Assembly: GCA_047967505.1 (NCBI GenBank) | Contig: CM106541.1 | DNA length: 64,000 nt | Source of the DNA: Dipteris shenzhenensis | Taxonomy: Eukaryota > Polypodiophyta > Polypodiopsida > Gleicheniales | Reading direction: 5' to 3' (one strand) | Shown: in pieces, positions 37,836 to 48,485 of the stretch | Layout: each line of letters opens with the position of its first letter | Position numbering within the stretch: position 1 is the first letter of the stretch | Translations under genes and position numbers: made by a program | The notes under the pieces: generated by a model | What the model was told of the DNA's origin: nothing | Databases searched by the model: none | What the model saw: the letters and a program-made list of their open reading frames with translations, nothing else

Positions 37836-40800
37836 TTGTTCGAAAGCTTTTTGATGGAAATGGAGAGTAGTACTATGCTTCATGATGAGAATGGTGTTTT
37901 GTTGCTACAAAATGGTGCTCAAAATGGTGTGTCCATGCTTGAGGAGAATGAAATAGTTTTGGTCTTCAATTTGATTTCTTCTACCATCACGATTCACCAG
38001 TGTATGGATGTATCACAGCAAGAGGTTGTGATTGAAGTGCCATTTGCAATGAGAGGAGATGGGAGGGAATATAACTTGGACATTCAATTCAGGAATAAGT
38101 TCATTGTGACTGGGGATAGATTGCCTTCAACAGAAAGAGACAAAGATAAGCCATTCCACAGTGTCATTGACTTGTTATGCAAATTGCCACCTTCTAATTC
38201 TCTTTTTATTTCTTTCCAAATGGTCTCTTCAATTAAATTTGTCAAGGAGCTACCTAAGTCATATGATGGAAATATTCTATTCGAGCTGCCTCCAACATTC
38301 TAGGAGAAAAAGACAGTAGGATTGGAAAACAAGTTTGATGGTCATGTCTAGAGTGAGGATGTTACAACAAATATTGCTAGCTTCAATGGGATAGTTAGAT
38401 TGAGGAAATGTGCAGGTCGATTGCAATGTGATAGTAAGATGTGTCCTTTCTTTCTGAGATCAGGTGTTAGAAATGAGAGTCATTGGAAGGGACGATTAAT
38501 AAAGATTCCAGAGATCCACCAAGTCATAGGTGTTACTCTCAAATGCTATCATTGCAAGACTAGTCCACTTTGCATTGCCAGCTGTCCTTGCAAATTGTAC
38601 ATATGTCTTCCAAGAGACACCATGGAGCATCCAGTGAGTAGATGTGTGATTCACATTGGTTTTCATATGCATTTGGTGGTAGAGGGATCATCTAGGAGTG
38701 AGTTGGATGAGTTGAAAGGAAAGGTTTCTAAAATGGTGGAAAGTAAGCATCCTTCTAGGCCTAAGGCTTTGCAAAAAATGGTGGCAGAAGAGATGGTGTT
38801 GGAAGCTATCATTCCAAACAATGATCAATCCAATCCTTTGACTGACATTGAACTGGATTCGTTGCTAAAAAAGATGGAGCCTTTGCTTGACAATAAGAGG
38901 TGAGGTGTTTAGTACTTTTTCATTACTCGTCTTCTTGAATGCACAGATCCTACCTTTGATTTTAACGAGTTTAGTTTTGTGCCTGTGTGTAGGGTGTCTA
39001 GATGGAAGAAGGATGTGGATGAACAAAAGGGTGGAGGTGAACAAAGCCTTGATAGTATTTTGGAATTGAAGTCAAGGAGTAGATATGAATACATCCAAAG
39101 TATTGTTTTCCCAGGACAGTTATCTTTTTCATCCTTTAATAGATGCCATATTTTAAGATGTCTACAAAGGGTCCTGGTTTTGGTGTGGACCTAGTCAACA
39201 AGATGCGACCCAATGGAGAGCTTGGGTAGTGCTGGGTTTGCTTTGATCATGTGAAGAGGATTCAAGGTTGGATTCAAGGTTGGTCAACCATGGCTTGCCA
39301 TGTTTACAACCCTCATCTTCAAGAACTCCAAACAATAGCCATTGGGGATTTCAAAGGTGAGGACACAGAGAGTCAGGTGATTTTTTGGGAATTGTTGAAC
39401 CAAGTCATGGGGAAAGAGGGTTTTCATAAAGCACAGTTTCATGGTTTCATGGGGGATGAAGCTCAAGCAAATTGGAGGGCTATTAGGATTGTCTTTAATG
39501 GGGGCCCAGAGAATGTGATGATGGGAAAGGAGCGCACTTGTTTGTGGCATTGGGAGGATAATCTTCATAAGCATGCTACAAAATGCATCCCACGTCATGA
39601 CCAAGAGGAGTTCAAGATGAGATGTAGACAATGGAAGAATTCTCCAACCAAGGAGGCTGCCATGCATGCATTCAAATCATTGTGTGAATGGCTTGAAAAT
39701 GGTCATGCAATCGAGGGCAACATCCACTTTATTCAGACATGGCTCATGTGGTGGCACTCAATAGTTTACCACTGGGGAGAATACATTTTGAAAGTGAGTG
39801 ACTTGAAATTTTTAACATTATTAATCCATTAAAATCTTGCATCACTGCTTCCTCCTTACCAAAGTTGATTTCTTATTCTTGTGTAGGAGATGGAGGCTGA
39901 AGAACGTTACCTTGTTCCTAGGACTAACTTGTTTGAATCAATCCATGGTAGTTGGTTGAGCACAAACAATGGCATCAAGTATGTGTCATTGTATGATGTA
40001 TGCATCACTGACATGACTGTAGCAATCTTGCAAAGTAGTAAACAAGGATCCTACATGAGAGGCAAACATATTGGTGAAGGTTCGACAGTGCAAAGACTGA
40101 GAAGAAGAGAATCTATGTGGAGTAAAAAATCCTATTCGAAAAGAAATTTCATTGACATTACAAATGATGTGGCTACAGAACTTGGAGTGGCACACGAAAG
40201 TGGGATTGAACTTAGAGATAATATTAGAACAGTATGGAAGAAAAGACCAAAATCCATGTCCTCTGCAATCCATAAAGATGACTCCCACAGACCTGAATAT
40301 CAAACAGTTAGCACACCAGTGCCAAGAAGAAGACATTCAGGTTCAATTGTGATTGACAATAACAATCTTGATGGTTGTGAACAAGGTGTGGCAGAGGTGC
40401 AAATACATCAAACAAAGTGGGCGATTCGACATACGCAGGTAGGGAGTCAAGTCTGCTGCCAAGGGTATCTACATCGAAGGGGGGGGAAGTGTAACAAGTT
40501 AATTGACTCAAAGGGAAGAAAAGGAGCTTTGGGAATCCCTGCACCTTCATTTTTTGGGAGGATTAGAACACCGATAGGTGTAAAGTTACAAATGATTTGG
40601 TTCTATGGGGATAGCATGGACCACTCTTGGAATCCAACAACAGCAATCGAGGCGTTGCAAGAACCAGCGCCAAAAAAGTGGAAGGTTGCTGAAGGAACTA
40701 ATATCAGCTTGGAAGCATTGCATATTCTTATAGAATGAGGATATGTTCTGGAAGAACCACTTCAAAAAGGGTCAAGGAAATTTGAGCAGGGCCATAAAAA

Positions 40801-41160
40801 ACGTTTGGAGAATCAAGCAAGGCCTGAATTTCGAGAGGGCCAGAGAGTTGTCTTTAGAAAAAAAATAAGTAAAGATATGCAGGCAAGGATGGATTCAGCA
40901 AGGGCTATGGAATGTGAGGTGCTTCATGTGAATGAGGTGGAGCCTAAGGAGCACGTGGAGTTTATTGTTGGTACAACTAGGTCTCGCATGAGGGGGCTTC
41001 AATATACAGTGACCATATTTGTTTTTCCATCTTGCACTTGCGAAGACTTCCTATTTAGGTCTGGAAGATTGGATCGTTACAGTCCTTGCAAGCACATTTA
41101 CTACATACTATTGCAGTACTTGGATCTAGGTGCAGAAAATCACAAAGAGGTCCACCAAGC

Positions 41161-41504
41161 TGTTGGGGTAAGTATGATCAAGGGCTTGCTCTATGGTGCA
41201 TGTGTGCATCTAGGGGAGTCACATGTGTGTTTGTGTGTGTTGTAAAGGCACATCAAGTGCTATGATGTGTCTAGTGTGTGACCTAAGTGATGATGTAAGA
41301 CAGAGGCAATCCCACTGATGTAGGGATTGATTCCCACTGATGTAGGGGCTGATTGCCACTATGTAGGGAAGGTATTACCTTCTCCCCTTTTCTATAAGAG
41401 AGAGTCCTCTCTCTCACAATCATAATAGAGATCTACCATCTTTCTTTCATTGTGCTCTCACACCTCTTGCAAGATGCATCTATTCTATCCTACGGGATCC
41501 TAAA
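41161..41504 (+). repeat. Gag-only element 5' LTR
   Basis: 344 bp starting TGTTGGGGTA; the last bases are TAAA where the 3' LTR has TACA. Contains CCACTGATGTAGGG duplicated in tandem and CTATAAGAGAG near 41391, a possible TATA. Confidence 0.9.
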
Positions 41505-41506
41505 AT

Positions 41507-41518
41507 TGGTATCAGAGC
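41507..41518 (+). promoter_or_regulatory. Primer binding site of the gag-only element
   Basis: TGGTATCAGAGC, exact initiator tRNA-Met type site, two bases after the 5' LTR. Confidence 0.9.
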
Positions 41519-42387
41519 TCTAGGTTCTAGATCTAGCCTAGGCTAGCCTAGCATCAGATGCTATCTCTAGCATAAACTACAAGTTTCTTCATCTTCTCCA
41601 TTTTCGTCCTTCTTCCCCAAATCTTTGAGAGCTATGTTCTTTGCCTACAAATGACTATTGCCCAAACCCTTTGAGCTGCAAACTCCTCATGCATGGGCAA
41701 ACTTCCAGCTGCAAGCATTTAGGGAATTTCGTCTATATGCGCAATGCCAACACACACTCCTCGATGAACTTTCACACAACTCCACCTCTGTACCTACCTA
41801 TCTACAGATTCCTCTGAGCCTCTGCTAAATGACACTGAGGGCCAGCTGTTGCTGAAATCTGAGCTCATTTGGACAAGGAATGGAGGCGCAACAGACAAAA
41901 AACCAGTCGGTATTATCAAGCTTGGCTATGAAGACTTGACACAATATTGCACCCCTCCTTGTTGGTAGCCCTTATCTGCTATAAGGCCCTTCTTCCTGCA
42001 TAAAAATCCCCTTGAATAGAGCTTTGAGCTATGAGAATTGCACCCTCCAAGTTCTAGTCTCTGTTTTGGACAGTTTTGACAATGTTGTGAGTTTGATGCT
42101 ACATTAGATGCTACTTTAGCATTTTTGATGTTTTAAAGTGTTGAATAGCTTTAGTATAACTATGGCTATAGCTTTGCTTTAAGTTGCTACACCTGGATTT
42201 GCTTGGAATGCTTTCATTTAGCCACCTCTATGAAGCATGCAAGTGAAAGCATCATTTCCATTATGTTTTGTAGTATGGAATTTGGTTGCAAGCCTTTGCT
42301 ACTCTAAATGCTTGTATTTTAAAGATCTTCAAATCTTTCTAGCCTTGTAAGAGAGTAGACACTGCCCATTTTGGGTTAGACCCTCTC

Positions 42388-43242
42388 ATGGCTACCATCT
42401 TGAATATGGATAAGTTCAATGGTAAAGCCTTTCACACATGGCAGATGAAGATTAAGTTTGCATTGATGAGGGAAAACCTCTGGGGGCTTGTCAAACCAGC
42501 TTCAACTTCTTCTTCGAGAGCCTCTAATGCTGGAGAGTCCTCAGCTCCCACACACCCGACAAGAGATCTTGCTAGAGAGGAGAAAGCCTATGGCATCATT
42601 GCTCTTGGCTTAGGAGATGACTATATTCATCACATCTCTGATTTAGAGTCTCCTTCTGAAGCTTGGCAGAAGCTTGACATTATTTTTGGTGCTAGCTCTC
42701 ACATCTCAAAATTGTCACTTAAGATTGCTTTCTTTGAATTGAAGATCGTTAGTGGCACTCCCTTGGCTGCCCATGTCAATTACATGCAGAGTCTCATGAC
42801 TCAACTTGCTTCTATCAACTCTCCAATCACTACAGATGATGCAATGGCAATATTGCTCAAAAGTATGCCTGAAGATTATGATCATGTTGTTACCACTTTG
42901 AAAAATCTTCCTAATCCTAATCTTGAAGGTCTTATTTCTGCTCTTCAAGAAGAAGAAAGGCACATGGAACTCTGGAGAGGCAATGACATAGCCTACCAAA
43001 GAGGCAATGACACAACCTATGCCATAAAAATTCAAAGGGGCAAGTTTTCACCTTGCAAACATTGTCGGAAGACAAATCACCTCTCAAAAGATTGCTTCAA
43101 GATCAATCCATGCAAACATTGTGGCAAAAACAATCACCTTGAGAAGTATTGTAAAGCCAAAAAGGAAGAAACTACAAAGTCAGAAACTACCAATCTACTT
43201 TCATTTGATGAGTCTCCACATGATGAAGACTATGCTTTTTAG
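42388..43242 (+). CDS. Gag protein of the gag-only element (intact)
   Basis: 284 residues without a break, starting MATILNMDKFNGKAFHTWQM. The UBN2/DUF4219-type gag core (residues about 5-190) shows HTWQMKIKFALMRENLWGLV, EEKAYGIIALGLGDDYIHHI and AHVNYMQSLMTQLASI. Two CCHC knuckles follow: CKHCRKTNHLSKDC and CKHCGKNNHLEKYC. It would form capsid-like particles and package RNA. The frame ends with its own stop before the polypurine tract, so no pol is fused. Leader 41519-42387 is long and untranslated; it shares sequence with the leader of 57314-59925 only from about 42030 on. It is the only intact transposon gene in this window. Confidence 0.9.
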   Translation: MATILNMDKFNGKAFHTWQMKIKFALMRENLWGLVKPASTSSSRASNAGESSAPTHPTRDLAREEKAYGIIALGLGDDYIHHISDLESPSEAWQKLDIIFGASSHISKLSLKIAFFELKIVSGTPLAAHVNYMQSLMTQLASINSPITTDDAMAILLKSMPEDYDHVVTTLKNLPNPNLEGLISALQEEERHMELWRGNDIAYQRGNDTTYAIKIQRGKFSPCKHCRKTNHLSKDCFKINPCKHCGKNNHLEKYCKAKKEETTKSETTNLLSFDESPHDEDYAF

Positions 43243-43511
43243 GCACTTTTTTGTTTATCATCACTTGGTCAAATTTTGAGGTTCTCTGCCTGGAGTAGTA
43301 CTCCAAAAAGAATATGTTATGTAAATCACCCCTCATAACCATATGATGTAGGCCATGTGATATGTGTTTTAACTATCCCATTTCTGTGAACCTCACACCC
43401 TTGGGAACCCTTGCTAGCATGAGATCCTAGCCATAGATCACTCCTTGACCAATATGAGATGGCATGAGAAACTATGAGACTAGATGTATCCTTGACATTG
43501 CAAGAGGCAAT

Positions 43512-43525
43512 CCCTTGAGGGGGTT
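43512..43525 (+). promoter_or_regulatory. Polypurine tract of the gag-only element
   Basis: CCCTTGAGGGGGTT just before the 3' LTR start (TGTTGGGG at 43526); the same TTGAGGGGG core occurs in 57314-59925. The stretch 43243-43511 between gag and this tract is untranslated. Confidence 0.75.
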
Positions 43526-43720
43526 TGTTGGGGTAAGTATGATCAAGGGCTTGCTCTATGGTGCATGTGTGCATCTAGGGGAGTCACATGTGTGTTTGTG
43601 TGTGTTGTAAAGGCACATCAAGTGCTATGATGTGTCTAGTGTGTGACCTAAGTGATGATGTAAGACAAAGGCAATCCCACTGATGTAGGGATTGATTCCC
43701 ACTGATGTAGGGGCTGATTG

Positions 43721-44856
43721 GGATGTGCACACTTTTCGAGCAAAAACCTATGAGCAGAAAAGTTCGAGCTATAATTTTTGACACCAACCATGCTTGTATA
43801 TTTCTCAAAGGAATATATAATTCTTTCTTAATTTCTCATTTATGGAACCATATACTTACTTATTTTTCATTATAACCCTCATTTTAGAGAGCATCATCTA
43901 TATATGAACAAAAAGTGAACACTTTAGAAACTCCTATGAATACCTCCCTACCATACTCTCTTTTTAGGATTATGGTAATTAAATCAATTTAAAAGAGTTT
44001 TCCTAATCTTTAGCAATCCCATATTTGAAGCTCTCATATAACAATGTATACCATATTCCTTGGATGAGTAGGAAAAAGATATTGGAAACCTCATACTTGA
44101 GGCCATTATAATCGATCATAAATTAATCTCTAACACATTATCAAATATGGGAAGGCAAGGAACAAATTTTCAAAATATTCCCAATTCTCCAAACCTAAGT
44201 ACTTTTAAGGAAATGTGGTCTCTATTGAACTCCTTCCTACCATAATATGAATTAGGGAGAAGTTGTAACTCTCATATATATCTTGAAATTTTTACTTTTT
44301 ATCTTTTATAACTATCAAAAGTATAATTTTAAGCCTACCATTGCATAGATCATGAAATTTTGAACATTTTTCCTTTTTACAGCTCCTCAATCTGAGATAA
44401 GGAGCAAGAGTTATGACCCCTTCTGCGTAGGCTCTCCAAGGGTATTCCGCCGGCGGAATAGGGTTGGGGGGCAAGCTCTTCAAACCATATTCCTTTGGAA
44501 AAATACACTTAGAGGTTCTATTCAAAAAGTATTATATTATTTTCTTAGGTCATCTTGAGGAACTATACAGAGGATATTTGCTCAAAATTTCATGATCCAA
44601 CCAATGGTGAAAGGAAAAGAAAGGATTTTTGAAAGTGATAAAATAAGTCACCACTTGGACATTATATATGTATATTATATAAAGGTATATTTATATCTAT
44701 ATCTATTTATTAGTATTTCATATTTACTTACATATTCCTTGAAATAATTTGGATTTTTTTGCTCCCCAAAAATGACTTGAGCTTATATATTTTGACCCCT
44801 CCTACCTTTTGTCCGCTCGTCGCTCGGGGGTTTTTGCCCAGAAAATGGAAACCCCC
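43721..44856. mobile_element. 1.1 kb non-autonomous DNA element inside the 3' LTR, 10-bp TSD
   Basis: GGGCTGATTG is present at 43711-43720 and 44857-44866, while the intact 5' LTR has it once (near 41350), so an insertion is certain. Imperfect inverted ends align (GGATGTGCACACTTTTCGAG and inverse GGGGGTTTCCATTTTCTGGG, then both GCAAAAACC). A 9-11 bp TSD points to the Mutator superfamily. The interior is AT-rich without a gene and holds a TATTCCGCCGGCGGAATA palindrome at 44443-44460. The last 130 bp resemble 45490-45627. Confidence 0.75.
44443..44460. repeat. Isolated 18-bp palindrome identical to unit junction 4
   Basis: TATTCCGCCGGCGGAATA, the same 18-mer as at 35777-35794, about 8.7 kb away and in an unrelated element. 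Confidence 0.9.
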
Positions 44857-44866
44857 GGGCTGATTG

Positions 44867-45016
44867 CCACTATGTAGGGAAGGTATTACCTTCTCCCCTT
44901 TTCTATAAGAGAGAGTCCTCTCTCTCACATGGCATAATAGAGATCTACCATCTTTCTTTCATTGTGCTCTCACACCTCTTGCAAGATGCATCTATTCTAT
45001 CCTACGGGATCCTACA
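44867..45016 (+). repeat. Right part of the split 3' LTR
   Basis: Continues the LTR from CCACTATGTAGGG to GGGATCCTACA, followed by TSD CAAGC. Confidence 0.9.
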
Positions 45017-45070
45017 CAAGCATCAATGACAAAACAAGAGCTTTACAATGCACTTTCAAGAATCCCGTGA

Positions 45071-45627
45071 TGTGGACATACGTACCTACCACTGTAGTCT
45101 TCTATGGATAGAAAACATTTTGTGCCGAGGCACTGCTCACCACATTGTGGTTTTGTGTACTCTTTGTGGTCATGACATGTTTGCATGGGTTTTTTGCTCT
45201 GCTATAGTTTTGTGCTGCCATTTTTGGCTATATGCTGCACCTCAAATTGTCACTATGTGAATGGTGCAACTGAGTTAATGTCTACATGGTGTAATTTTTG
45301 ACCGTTTTGTCATTTTATAATATAGCTCGGTTTGGTAGATGTGTTTTAAACATATAACAATGAAAGATTCCCTGACATTTTTAATTGCTGGTTCTTTGAT
45401 ATTTTTGTTATCTTGTAATATTGTTGGGTTTGGTACATGTGTTTTAAACATATTACGATTAGAGTCTCCCTCACATTGAATAATTAAATACTAAATATAC
45501 ATATTCCTTGGAATAATATTGGTGACGTGATGTACTACATTTAGGTCCAAGAACAATGTTTTTGGCCATATTCTCTGACATGCCGCTCGCCGCTCCGGGA
45601 TTTCTACTCAGAAATTGGAACCCCCCG
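45071..45627. repeat. Non-coding; right end of a second copy of the 1.1 kb DNA element family
   Basis: From about 45490 (TATTCCTTGGAATAAT) to GGAACCCCCC at 45627 it resembles the right end of the element at 43721-44856, including the GCCGCTCG-rich stretch and the terminal hairpin-like part. Its left end is not found. At 45331-45360 and 45427-45457 TGTGTTTTAAACATAT with flanks is repeated directly. Confidence 0.5.
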
Positions 45628-47101
45628 TTTGCAGGTTGAAGAAAGCCTTGTATGGATTGAAGCAAGCACCCAGAGCATGGTCTAACAAGATAGGACAGTA
45701 TCGTGTCACTATTGGCTTTCAAATTTCCAAGGCAGATTTCTCACTTTATGTGAGAAAAACAGAGAAAGGTATTATTTTGCTTGTCATTTATGTTGATGAT
45801 TTGATCATCATAGGTGATAGTGATGAAGATATCCTTCATGTGAAAATGCTATTGAAGCAGAAGTTTGAGATGAAGGATTTGGGAGAGTTGCGTTACTTCT
45901 TAGGCATTGAGGTGATTAGATCCACAAGTGGGATATGGCTCTTGCAGAGGCAGTATGGATTGGACATGCTGTCCAAATATGGGATGACAGGCTGTAAGCC
46001 TATTTCAATTCCTTTGGAGTAGAATGTGAAGCTGAGTGCAGATGCAGGTGAGCTTCTGGAAGACCCTACTATGTACAGATGCATAGTAGGAAGTTTGATT
46101 TATATGACTATTACCAGGCCAGATTTGAGCTATGCTATTGGTTTGGTAAGTCAGTTTATGCAGGCTCCAAGGAAACCACATTTGGATGCAGCTAGATGCA
46201 TAATGAGGTATGTGAAGTCCACATTGCAGTATGGACTATTTTATGAGATTGGGGTTCAGATATAGTTGCATGGATACATTGATGCTGATTGGGCTGGTAG
46301 TATTTCTGATAGATGATCTACCAGTGGATATGTGTTCTCTTTTGGGAGTGTTACAATCACTTGGAGTAGTAAGAAACAACCTACGGTTGCCTTGTCGAGC
46401 ACAGAGGCTGAGTACAGGGGTGCAGCAATGGCTGCATGTGAGGTAGCTTGGTTGCATAAGCTACTTTATGATATGCATCAGTACAGATGGGCCAGTTGTC
46501 ATTTACTGTGACAACATGAGCAGTATACACTTGGCAAATAGCCCAGTCTATCATGCTAGAACAAAGCACATTGAGGTGCATTATCACTATGTGCAAGAGA
46601 AGGTTCTAGTAGGTTTTATTGATCTAGTTTATGTCAGCACAAAGGATCAAGTAGATGACATATTCACAAAGGCATTGGGTGCAGAGAAGTTGCGCAAGTT
46701 CAGAGACCTGCTTGGTGTGCAGGAATTGGGATTGAGCTCGAGGGGGAGTGTTGAGATATTGAGCTCCACTCGTGATATGCCAGGGTGACCATTGTGCATT
46801 TATGTCACCGACTTATTAGCTGCAGATGCGGTTGGTACACTGCCCATGAATAATAGCTAGATTACAACTATCTTTATGTACTCTAGTTAGTGGCTCAATT
46901 AGTATGCCACCTTAATTAGCTGAGTTTGGTGTGAGACCCACATATAGGGTTTACCTATTCTTTTGTACTTAGAGCTCTTTTGGCTTTCGCAACTAAGAAG
47001 AGGAAAACTGTTTTCAGCCTTCACCTTTGTGTATATTCCCCTATTGTGTATGTGAGAAAGCTGCAAGTGAGACTCCTTCCTTCTCTCCCACTCTCTTCAC
47101 A
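45628..47101 (+). mobile_element. 5'-truncated copia copy (same family as 29118-34604)
   Basis: Begins abruptly at GTTTGCAGG inside RT (equivalent to about 33137) and runs through RT, RNase H, polypurine tract and 3' LTR (46749-47101, ends CTTCACA). Frame pieces 45628-46022, 46026-46265 and 46468-46788 hold APRAWSNKIGQYRVTIGF, YVDDLIIIGDSDED, TRPDLSYAIGLVSQFM and VDDIFTKALG. A TAG at 46020-46022 stands exactly where 29118-34604 also has TAG. Further stops and a shift follow near 46263, 46314 and 46480. Confidence 0.9.
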
Positions 47102-47366
47102 CTTCTAACCCTTAAACTCCTCCTAAACGCTACAACCCCCAATGAAGACGAAAGCCTTCATTACCTCAACCATGATGATACACGTTCCTTTTACACATGC
47201 ATGCACTATGTTTGCTTACCACACTTAAGCGTACGTCTCTCATTGAAACACGACTCGAGGTCCTAAGCTACACGTCTACTACAAATGAAAACCCCGATAT
47301 ATCTGTAGGTGACAAAAAGCCTCGAAACCCTACATACTGAGAATACCTTGCTCTTCCTATAGAAAC
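47102..47366 (+). repeat. Second copy of the 16137-16410 dispersed repeat
   Basis: About 265 bp closely matching 16137 to about 16400, placed between the copia 3' LTR and another copia fragment. If that repeat is a gypsy LTR, this is a truncated solo LTR. Confidence 0.6.
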
Positions 47367-48480
47367 TATAGGAAAGATCCAACTGCTAGATAAGCATGCC
47401 ATGTTAGCTCAATCGCAACAGATGCCACTATCTGCAAAATGGCACAAGAGATATGGTCATGTCAACTTTAAGTACTTGTTAGATCTCAGGAATTAGAATA
47501 TGGAGATTAGGATTCCGAAGCTATAGTTGCTTGGAAAGGTTTGTGAAGCATGCTGCTTCGGCAAACAAAAGCAAACCAACTTTGGCAGAAGTACCTCTCG
47601 TGCACGAGGTATTCTTGATTTGATACATACAGATGTGTGGGGTTATGCCTAGACCCGCAGCATCAATGGTTCACTTTACTACTTGACTTTCATCGATGAC
47701 TACAACAGATATTGTTGGGTCTACTTTCTGAAAGAAAAATTAGAAGTGTTTTCTAGATTTCAAGAATTCAAAGCCATGGTAGAAAACTAGACAGGCAGAA
47801 AGATCAAGGTCATGAGATCAGATAGAGGAGGTGAGTACATGTCTTCAGCATTCATGAATTTTTGCAAAAATCACAGCATACGAAGACAATTCACATGTGC
47901 AGATACTCCTCAACAGAATGCAAGAGCTGAAAGGAAGAATGGGACTTTAGCAGACAGTGCTAGAGCAATGCTTAGTGAAAAGTATCTTCTGAATCAGTAT
48001 TGGGCAGAAGCAATAGCTACAGCAAACTACTTGCTTAATCGGCTTCCTACCAAACTGATACAAGGTATGACTCCTTATGAAGCATTCACTGGACACAAGC
48101 CACACATTGGGGATCTTTGCATATTTGGTTGCATAGCATATGCCCACATACAAGATGATCATCACAAAAAATTGGATGCGAAGTCACGCAAATGCATCAT
48201 GGTTGGCTACAGTGAAAAAAGAAAAGCATAGAAATTGTATGATCCCATCAACCGCAAAGTCATTATCTTTAGAGATGTAATCTTTGATTAGGAACCAAAA
48301 TGGAAAACCTCACCTACACAGGAGATAGAAGCATCGACTTCACAGTCATCTACAGAATGGGATGATGAAGAAGAGTAAGAATTGCTAGCAACACCCCAAG
48401 CAGAGCCACATCAGCTCAAATGGTCTACTAGGGAAAGCCGACCTCCACCCAAATTGAATATGCTCAGAAAGGCAAAGCGA
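47367..48480 (+). pseudogene. copia integrase, broken
   Basis: KWHKRYGHVNFKYL and CEACCFGKQK supply the HHCC finger. Core: LIHTDVWGY (Asp), [13 protein letters not shown] (Asp), QQNARAERKNGTL (Glu; the usual QQNGxAERKN has Gly here as Ala). TAG stops stand at 47494, 47650, 47788 and 48229, most at places where Gln fits. Confidence 0.8.
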
Positions 48481-48485
48481 TTCAG

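Larger units (their letters stand above)
41161..45016 (+). mobile_element. Gag-only LTR retrotransposon, TSD CAAGC, with an intact gag
   Basis: The 5' LTR is 41161-41504. The 3' LTR is 43526-43720 plus 44867-45016, split by a DNA element. TSD CAAGC is at 41156-41160 and 45017-45021. Primer site, gag and polypurine tract are in order, and there is no protease, integrase, RT or RNase H. This is the TR-GAG type of non-autonomous element, which must borrow pol from a copia partner. The LTRs differ at only about four or five positions, so it is young. It lies in the MULE pseudogene. Confidence 0.92.
37836..45070 (+). pseudogene. MULE-type transposase gene with introns, split by a retrotransposon
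   Basis: Exons 37836-38899, 38993 to about 39115, a weakly defined 39150-39793, and 39887-41160. Introns 38900-38992 and 39794-39886 are GT-AG and keep phase. The N-terminal region has a Cys/His cluster (CAGRLQCDSKMCPF; KCYHCKTSPLCIASCPCKLY; CVIHIGFHMH) like the GCM/WRKY-type fingers known in MULE transposases. The middle has GFMGDEAQANWRAI and CLWHWEDNLHKH, as in the MULE DDE region. The C-terminus has a SWIM finger (CTCEDFLF, then PCKHIYYI). TAG at 38301 and 38349 and TGA at 40736 lie in frame. Without the gag-only element the frame continues HQASMTKQELYNALSRIP to a stop at 45068-45070. No terminal repeats were found; a domesticated copy gone dead is possible. Confidence 0.65.

Noticed and set aside
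44820-44860. Terminal hairpin-like CGGGGGTTT...AAACCCCCG as a Helitron 3' end
   Set aside because: A 10-bp target duplication surrounds the element and no CTRR end or AT insertion site is present; Helitrons make no target duplication.
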